Below are positions 59,201 to 64,000 of a stretch of 64,000 bases of DNA, piece by piece. The translations under genes and the position numbers were made by a program. The number at the start of each line of letters is the position of its first letter. The stretch's first letter is position 1. The notes under the pieces are model-generated. The model saw only the letters and a list, made by a program, of their open reading frames with translations. It did no database searches and was not told the origin of the DNA. This DNA is from Lottia gigantea (Eukaryota; Mollusca; Gastropoda; Lottiidae), in the NCBI RefSeq assembly GCF_000327385.1, contig NW_008709295.1, positions 784,200-848,199 of the forward strand, read 5' to 3'.

Positions 59201-62200
59201 AGAGGTTATTGACATGTTAGAAAGTTAAACCATTTATAATGATTGTAGGCATTAAAAACTTGTGGTATTAAAGTCAGTGATGCTATAGTACTATTAGATA
59301 GAGAACAAGGTGCTGTAGATGTTTTAAAACAACATGGTATAACATTACACAGGTAATCACTTTCCAAATTCAAATCATTTTTAGGGGGCGTATATTGCCG
59401 TCACCCATGTACGTCCGGCCATCCATCCATCGATCTGTCCACAATTGCTCCTAAACACTCTACAAGACACAATTCTTGACGGATTTTGACGAAACGTGGT
59501 GTGAGTGTTCGTAATCACCCAAAGGATGAACCCTATTGAGACTCTGGAAAATCGAAAAATATTTAGTATGAGTTATTGCCTTTGTTCTTGAAAACACGTT
59601 CAATTTTTAGCTTGTAGCTCTAGAAGGCATAATTCATGATGGATTTTGACGAAACTTGGTGTGAGTGTTCGTAAAATCTTGAATATTTGAATATCTAAGC
59701 CGTGGTGGGCGTATATGGCTGTGGTTCACTATCTTTATATTATCTTGTACCGGTAACATAAATGATTATTATTCATTTCAGTGTAATGGGTCTGAATCAG
59801 GTTATGGAAATTCTAGAAAGATCAAAGAAGATAGATTGTGAAATGGTAGAAAAAGTCAGATCTTTTCTTCAAGTTAATAGATTCACTCCCTCAACAAATA
59901 CACAACCTTGTCAACCAAATCAAATCAAGGTATTACAATATCATTGACCTATATTGTCATAGGCCCTTTCAATCTTCAGTCATCTTTGTGAGGTTCTGTA
60001 GCACAGTTGTTTAGTTAATAAGTCATCTTGAATCATAATTCCAGTCAACCCAGCTGTAAATAGGTATGGATAATCCAGGAAAGATCAATACCAAGGCCAA
60101 GGACCAGCTGGTAGAAAGGATCCTTAACTGTTAATCTAACTTCTTATCCTTGTAAAATATAGTTGTTTGTTTCTTTCTTTCTTCACAACTTCAAGCTATT
60201 ATGAACTTTGTTTTATACCTTGACTGCAATAGCCTCCTTTCTTGTATCTCAGAATGTAGCGATTGGATTGGATTTCATGCTAGCAAATACAGCCAATTAG
60301 AGTTTTCTACAGAAGACTATAAACATTATGGCTTATTGTTTCTGTTTCTGCCTCATATTGGCAGGATTCACTAACTTACGATCCAATATATTTGATGCAT
60401 GTACAAACTTCTGTAATACAAGAAAGGTAGCTATTGCAGATTAAATATAAGTATGAAGTTCGTAATAACTTGACATTGTGAAGATGATCTTCAATTGGCA
60501 TATGAAAGAAACAAAAGTTGTCCATTCAGTATTGGATCACTTCACTGTTTACCATATGAAAATTTGTTTATGTAGGTGAACGAGGCGAGAGCTTTGAATT
60601 AAATTTGATAAGGATTTTGCCATGAATTTTGCTTCTGTGTAGGTGCTTGTTGTTTTTGTATAATATCTTCTCTTTTCTTACAGAAATTATCATTTACTGA
60701 GCGTGGTAAATTATGTACAAATCAGATGACTAAGAAACTATTTGGTATAATGGAAGAAAAAAAATCAAATTTAGTTGTTTCAGCTGATTTTACACAATCC
60801 CAACAAATATTAGAGGTGAGCTTTACTGACTTTTTCTCTTCATATTGAACTAAAGTTTAAGTTCTAAATTGAATATAGAATGAGATCCTTTAGTTTTAGA
60901 GCTATTTTTATACGCCCACATGAAATGGGGGGCGTATATTGCCATCACCCATATCCGTTCGTCCCGTCCACAATTGCTCGTAAACACTCTACAAGACACA
61001 ATTCAGGATTTTGACAAAACTTGGTATGAGTGTTCGTAATCCCCCAAGGATAAACCCTATTGAAAATCAGAAGAATCGAAAAATATTTAGTATAAGTTAT
61101 TGCCCTTGTTCTTGAAAATGCGTTCAATATTTAGCTCGTAAACACTCTACAAGACACAATTCTTGACGGATTTTGACAAAACTTGGTGTGAGTGTTCGTA
61201 ATCACCCAAAGATGAACCCTATCGAAAATCAGAAGAATCGAAAATTTTTAGTTAGTTATTGCCCTTGTTCTTGAAAACACGTTCAATTTTTAGCTCGTAA
61301 ACACTCTAGAAGGCATAATTCATGATGGATTTTGACGAAACTTGGTGTGAGTGTTCGTAATCACCAAAAAAAAATTTAGTATGAGTTATTGCCCTTGTTC
61401 TTGAATGCACGTTCAATTTTTAGCTTGTAAACACTCTAGAAGGCACAATTCTTGACGGATTTTGACGAAACTTGGATTGAGTGTTTGTTATCACCCATGG
61501 ATGAACCCTATTGAAAATCAAAAAAATCTAAATATGTTTCATAGGAGTAATTGACCTCGTTCTTGAAAACGCTTTCAAATTTTAGCTCTTAAATTCTAAA
61601 AGGCATGATTTTTGCCGGATTTTGACAAAACTTGGTTTTATTATTCAGTACCATGCTGAAGATTGAATATTTGCCTTCTAGAGTGTTCACGAGCTAAAAA
61701 TTGAACATATTTTCAAGAACAAGGGCAATAACTCATACTCAATATATTATTCAGTATCGCCCTCAAGAATTCAAAAGAAGTGTATGACTAAAGGTTGAAT
61801 ATTTCATACTGGTAATTGTTACTGTACTGCTAAATATTTTTATTCAAAATCAAAGCTGCCAGTGGGCGTATATAACCTTGCCTGGCAAGCTATCTTAAAA
61901 TACTATTCTAAATTGATTAAATATGAGCTAAATTGATGGTAAAGAAATTAATTATTATGTTTGAAAATAAAAAAATGAAATGTGTGCAGTTTTACTTTTA
62001 CGTCCTAATTTTCTGCACCCGTGGGCTAATGAAGACTGGCAACGCCATGCAGGGTGCAATGAGGGAAATTTTGCCAGGACAGCCGCTGTGAGTAAGTGAG
62101 CAAGCGTTAAACTCACTGAGCCACTGAGCCTCCTAGAAAACAGTTTGAGAAAATGGTGTGAGAAAACTTTAGAGAATGTTACTTATGATAATGTATGGAG

Positions 62201-63508
62201 TTTAATGTGACTTACGGAGAAAAAAAATATATAACAAAGCAGAAGAAAATCAGATATTTCCTATAGTTTTTGAAAATTTTTCAAATTTTCCTCATTTAAA
62301 CAACTATTGATGTTGTCTGATTTTGTATTTGTATAGCTAGTAGATAAAGTTGGACCACATGTGTGTATGGTAAAAACACATATTGATATAGTTGAAGATT
62401 TCTCTCAAGATTTTATTACCAAACTACTTCAGATGGCTCAGAAACACAAATTTCTTCTGTTTGAAGATAGGTATGTACCTAAAATTTAGAATTGAACAGC
62501 TAAACTTCATCTTCACAACATCAAGATATTACTTAAATTACTTCATTAGGCTCTGTATCACAGAAGTTTGTACGTGCAGCAATTGTATTTTATTGTATGC
62601 TAGCGAACACAGCAAATCTGTAAACTATAAGCCATAATGTTTACAGTCTTTATGTTGAGGGCTCTGATTGGCTGTATTCACTAGCTTACAATCCAATCAA
62701 ATCGCTGTTTTCTGGGTTACCAAAAGAGCCTAAAGAAGAAAAGAAAGAAACAAACAACTATATTTTAGAAGGATAACAACTTAGGTTCACAATTAAGGAT
62801 CCTTTCTACCAGCTGGTCCCTGGCCAAACCTCACTGCATAGATCCTTCCAGGATTATCTTTACCCATTTACAGCTTGTTGGACTTGAATTATGAGTCAAT
62901 GGATTAGATGCAGTAATAACTTGATGTTGTTTAATTCAATGAATCTTTAAACATAAGTAATTAGAGATTAGGGTGGTTGAAAAGAAACCAGTTATTATTG
63001 ACAAGCAACTAGTCACTACAGAAGGCACTGGCACAGGGTTAAAGATTAGGGTGGTTTAAAAGAAACCAGTTACTGTTGACAAGCAACTAGTCACTATTCA
63101 ACAGAAGGCACTGGCATATTGTTACAGATTAGGGTGGTTTAAAAGAAACCTGTTACTGTTGACAAGCAACTAGTCACTATTCAACAGAAGGCACTAGCAC
63201 CGGGTTATTAGTGAAAAGGCTTAAACTTTTAAGTGTTTTCAAAAATTACTTGTAGTTTACTGAAGAATAACTTATGGTGATATGGATATTGATGGTGATA
63301 ATTTCTACTGTGTGGTTTTTGATAGGCATTATTATTACAATATATCATCAAAATTGTTTTGTAATTATGTATTTGTAGAAAGTATGCTGATATAGGTAAT
63401 ACTGTTAAGTTACAGTATAATAATGGTATATATCATGTAAGTAGTTGGGCTGATATAATCAATGCTCATTGTATATCTGGTCTTGGTGTTCTTGCAGCAT
63501 TAAAACAG
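53204..63508 (+). CDS. UMPS: Uridine 5'-monophosphate synthase (OPRTase + OMP decarboxylase), 3' end outside window
   Basis: Eight exons join in phase: 53204-53356, 56273-56371, 56914-57075, 59249-59352, 59782-59929, 60684-60815, 62337-62470, 63379-63508. They give 354 codons; human UMPS has 480. Residues 1 to ~200 are orotate phosphoribosyltransferase: [46 protein letters not shown] and the PRPP loop [13 protein letters not shown] at 121-133. After a linker, orotidylate decarboxylase starts near 225: KTHIDI (Lys279) and [12 protein letters not shown] with Asp310, Lys312 and Asp315, the expected catalytic Lys-Asp-Lys-Asp set together with Asp283. The enzyme performs the last two steps of de novo UMP synthesis in the cytosol. 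ATG at 53204 gives the normal family N-terminus; an ATG at 53193 is out of frame. The remaining ~125 residues lie beyond 64000. Intron 3 contains the assembly gap. Confidence 0.96.
53528..54175 (-). mobile_element. Inverted-repeat element (GTAACCTAxTTTCGTG family), copy 5
   Basis: GCGATTTTCTTTATGAATCC ... AGTAACCAACTGGACAATGG ... GTATGGAAACCCAGTGG ... ATAGGTTAGCACAAAATTAGG. Same orientation as copy 2, uninterrupted, both outer ends eroded. UMPS intron 1. Confidence 0.55.
54526..54652 (+). mobile_element. Hairpin-bordered element, minimal copy 14
   Basis: A 127-bp copy with ACGCCCACATCTCTCTATG then TGGACGTATATTG at the left and CATGCCGTGAAGGGC, TATATGGCTGTGC and CCACTATCT at the right. It shows which ends belong together when all monomers are missing. 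UMPS intron 1. Confidence 0.7.
54826..55430. repeat. 32-bp tandem array with alternating unit types
   Basis: About 18 units. Type A: CTCTATATCCACATTTCACT plus AATTGAGATTAG. Type B: CTCTATATCCACATATCACT plus AATTTAAATTAT. A and B units alternate or come in short A-A-B blocks, a higher-order pattern; the right end decays. UMPS intron 1. Confidence 0.9.
56519..56780. mobile_element. MITE with TTAAAGGG termini, copy 2
   Basis: CAGGTGCGCCATTTGGGGGG ... CAGTGTGAGTGTTCACAGCT (as complement) ... AGACTAAGGTCCCTTTAAA. Inverse of 18513-18861. It lies in UMPS intron 2, about 130 bp before exon 3. Confidence 0.6.
57140..58340. repeat. Two spaced copies of a repeat rich in AGGTCA half-sites
   Basis: 57205-57530 and 57975-58300 share CAACCxTCTAGGTTxATTAGG, AAACCGGAAGTAGA, ATATCA, GATAGCCA and GACCTTTGACC. 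Between them are AAAGGTCAAGGTCAACAAAGG (57502-57525) and the N gap. It sits in UMPS intron 3; the family is unknown to me. Confidence 0.6.
57606..57655. other. Assembly gap (50 N)
   Basis: A run of 50 N inside UMPS intron 3, between the two copies of the half-site repeat. A round 50 is usually a placeholder, so true size is unknown. Open frames spanning it are meaningless. Confidence 0.99.
58463..59040 (+). mobile_element. Hairpin-bordered element, copy 15
   Basis: GGGGGCGTATATCCATCC, GGTCTGTCTGTCTGTCCG, then monomers with CTCCAGAAGGCACAATTCTT, GATTTTGACAAAACTTGG and GAACCCTATTGCAAAT. The right border is missing. UMPS intron 3. Confidence 0.6.
59383..59741 (+). mobile_element. Hairpin-bordered element, copy 16
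   Basis: GGGGGCGTATATTGCCGTC, two monomers (ACGGATTTTGACGAAACGTG, GAGTTATTGCC), right end GTGGGCGTATATGGCTGTGG plus TTCACTATCTT. UMPS intron 4, starting about 30 bp after exon 4. Confidence 0.65.
60030..60425 (+). repeat. SINE-like dispersed repeat, forward copy
   Basis: AATCATAATTCCAGTCAACC ... GACCAGCTGGTAGAAAGGAT ... ATATAGTTGTTTGTTTCTTT ... ACATTATGGCTTATTG ... TACAAACTTCTGTAATACA. Its reverse complement, at perhaps three-quarters identity by eye, is at 62515-62895. UMPS intron 5. Confidence 0.65.
60905..61896 (-). mobile_element. Hairpin-bordered tandem-monomer element, copy 17 (longest)
   Basis: Both borders are present: TACGCCCACATGAAATGGGG with GGCGTATATTGCC at 60905, and CCAGTGGGCGTATATAACC, TTGCCTGGCAAGCTATCTT at 61896. 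Four or five monomers of ~155 bp lie between. UMPS intron 6. Confidence 0.75.
61980..62135. repeat. GC-richer segment, probable repeat fragment
   Basis: CTGCACCCGTGGGCTAATG ... AACGCCATGCAGGGTGCAAT ... GTGAGTAAGTGAGCAAGCG stands out from the AT-rich intron. I think it is a dispersed repeat piece, but no second copy is in this window. Confidence 0.3.
62515..62895 (-). repeat. SINE-like dispersed repeat, reverse copy
   Basis: Reverse complement of 60030-60425: CACAGAAGTTTGTACGTGC ... AAGCCATAATGTTTACAG ... ACAAACAACTATATTTTAG ... ATCCTTTCTACCAGCTGGTC. UMPS intron 7. Confidence 0.65.
62966..63203. repeat. ~80-bp tandem repeat, three units
   Basis: GATTAGGGTGGTT begins at 62966, 63044 and 63127 (spacings 78 and 83). 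Each unit has AAAAGAAACC, TTGACAAGCAACTAGTCACT and AGAAGGCACTGGCA. UMPS intron 7. Confidence 0.85.
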
Positions 63509-63536
63509 GTAACTCACATTTCTTGACAATCAGTTT

Positions 63537-64000
63537 TTATACGCCCACATGAATATGTGGTCGTATATTGTCGTCGCCCCTTCCCGTCGGTCCATTGGTC
63601 TGTCGGTCCATCAGTCCGTCGGTCCGTCCGTCAACATTTCTTGTGAGCACTATAGAGACTACAGTTTTTATCTGAAATTGATAAAACTTGGTGTGATGCT
63701 TTAGATTGATAAGATCTCGGTCAAGTTCGAATTTGACATATTTTCGATGAACGGTTTTTGAGATATTGCCCTTGACTTAGAACGCCTTGAAATTTGTTAA
63801 AAATTGTTCTTGAGCAGGATTGAAGCTACAGTTTTCAACCAATTCTGATGAAACTTGGTGTGATCATTGGAATTGATAAGATCTCGGACAAGTTCTAATT
63901 TGACGCATTTTCAATGAACGGTTTTTGAGTTATTGCCCTTGACTTTGTAAAAACGCGTAGAAATTTGTTAAAAATAGTTCGTGAGCAGAATTGAAGCTAC
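63537..64000 (+). mobile_element. Hairpin-bordered tandem-monomer element, copy 18 (cut by window end)
   Basis: Left hairpin ACGCCCACATGAATATGTGG then CCGTCGGTCCATTGG-type low complexity, followed by ~180-bp monomers (GAAACTTGGTGTGATCATTG, ATAAGATCTCGG, GGTTTTTGAGTTATTGCCC). It begins about 30 bp after UMPS exon 8 and runs past the window. Confidence 0.7.

Overview
The window is AT-rich eukaryotic nuclear DNA with split genes (GT-AG introns) and dense intronic and intergenic repeats. The encoded proteins match animal families. Interspersed repeats built on AGGGCAATAACTC-type monomers with ACGCCCACAT/ATGTGGGCGT hairpins resemble repeats I remember from mollusc genomes, so a mollusc, perhaps a gastropod, is my inference; no species can be named. 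A 50-base run of N (57606-57655) marks an assembly gap.

Five protein genes can be rebuilt exon by exon with consistent reading phase. (1) The first three coding exons of a RAD51AP1 homologue, minus strand, 6442 down to 2631; the rest lies left of 2631 or outside the window. (2) An SLC45A3-like MFS transporter, plus strand, 15984-18397, two coding exons, apparently complete (584 aa). (3) A PHF21A/BHC80 homologue, minus strand, 42534 down to 27879, 14 coding exons, 459 aa, with AT-hook, PHD finger and both coiled coils. (4) NUP50, plus strand, 44366-49305, seven coding exons, 391 aa. (5) UMPS, plus strand, from 53204, eight exons seen, 354 codons, running off the right edge in the OMP decarboxylase domain. 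PHF21A and NUP50 are head to head and may share a bidirectional promoter (42535-44333); SLC45A3-like and PHF21A converge on a 9.5-kb intergenic stretch. The five genes serve unrelated jobs (DNA repair, sugar transport, chromatin, nuclear transport, pyrimidine synthesis), so this is an ordinary animal gene neighbourhood and not an operon-like system.

The rest is largely repeats: about 20 copies of a hairpin-bordered tandem-monomer element; an ~850-bp inverted-repeat element with ends GTAACCTAxTTTCGTG (five copies, two interrupted by the hairpin element at apparently the same site); several smaller MITE families; a broken Tc1-like transposase; a GIY-YIG retroelement fragment; a ~600-bp direct duplication; a SINE-like inverted pair around UMPS exons 6 and 7; and three tandem arrays inside introns. 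The most unusual structure is a 23-unit minisatellite at 31084-32880 made from the 3' half of a PHF21A exon together with its splice donor.

I found no CRISPR, operon, bacterial system or recognisable tRNA/rRNA gene, and no virus-derived element. All gene names rest on remembered family sequences; no search was run.
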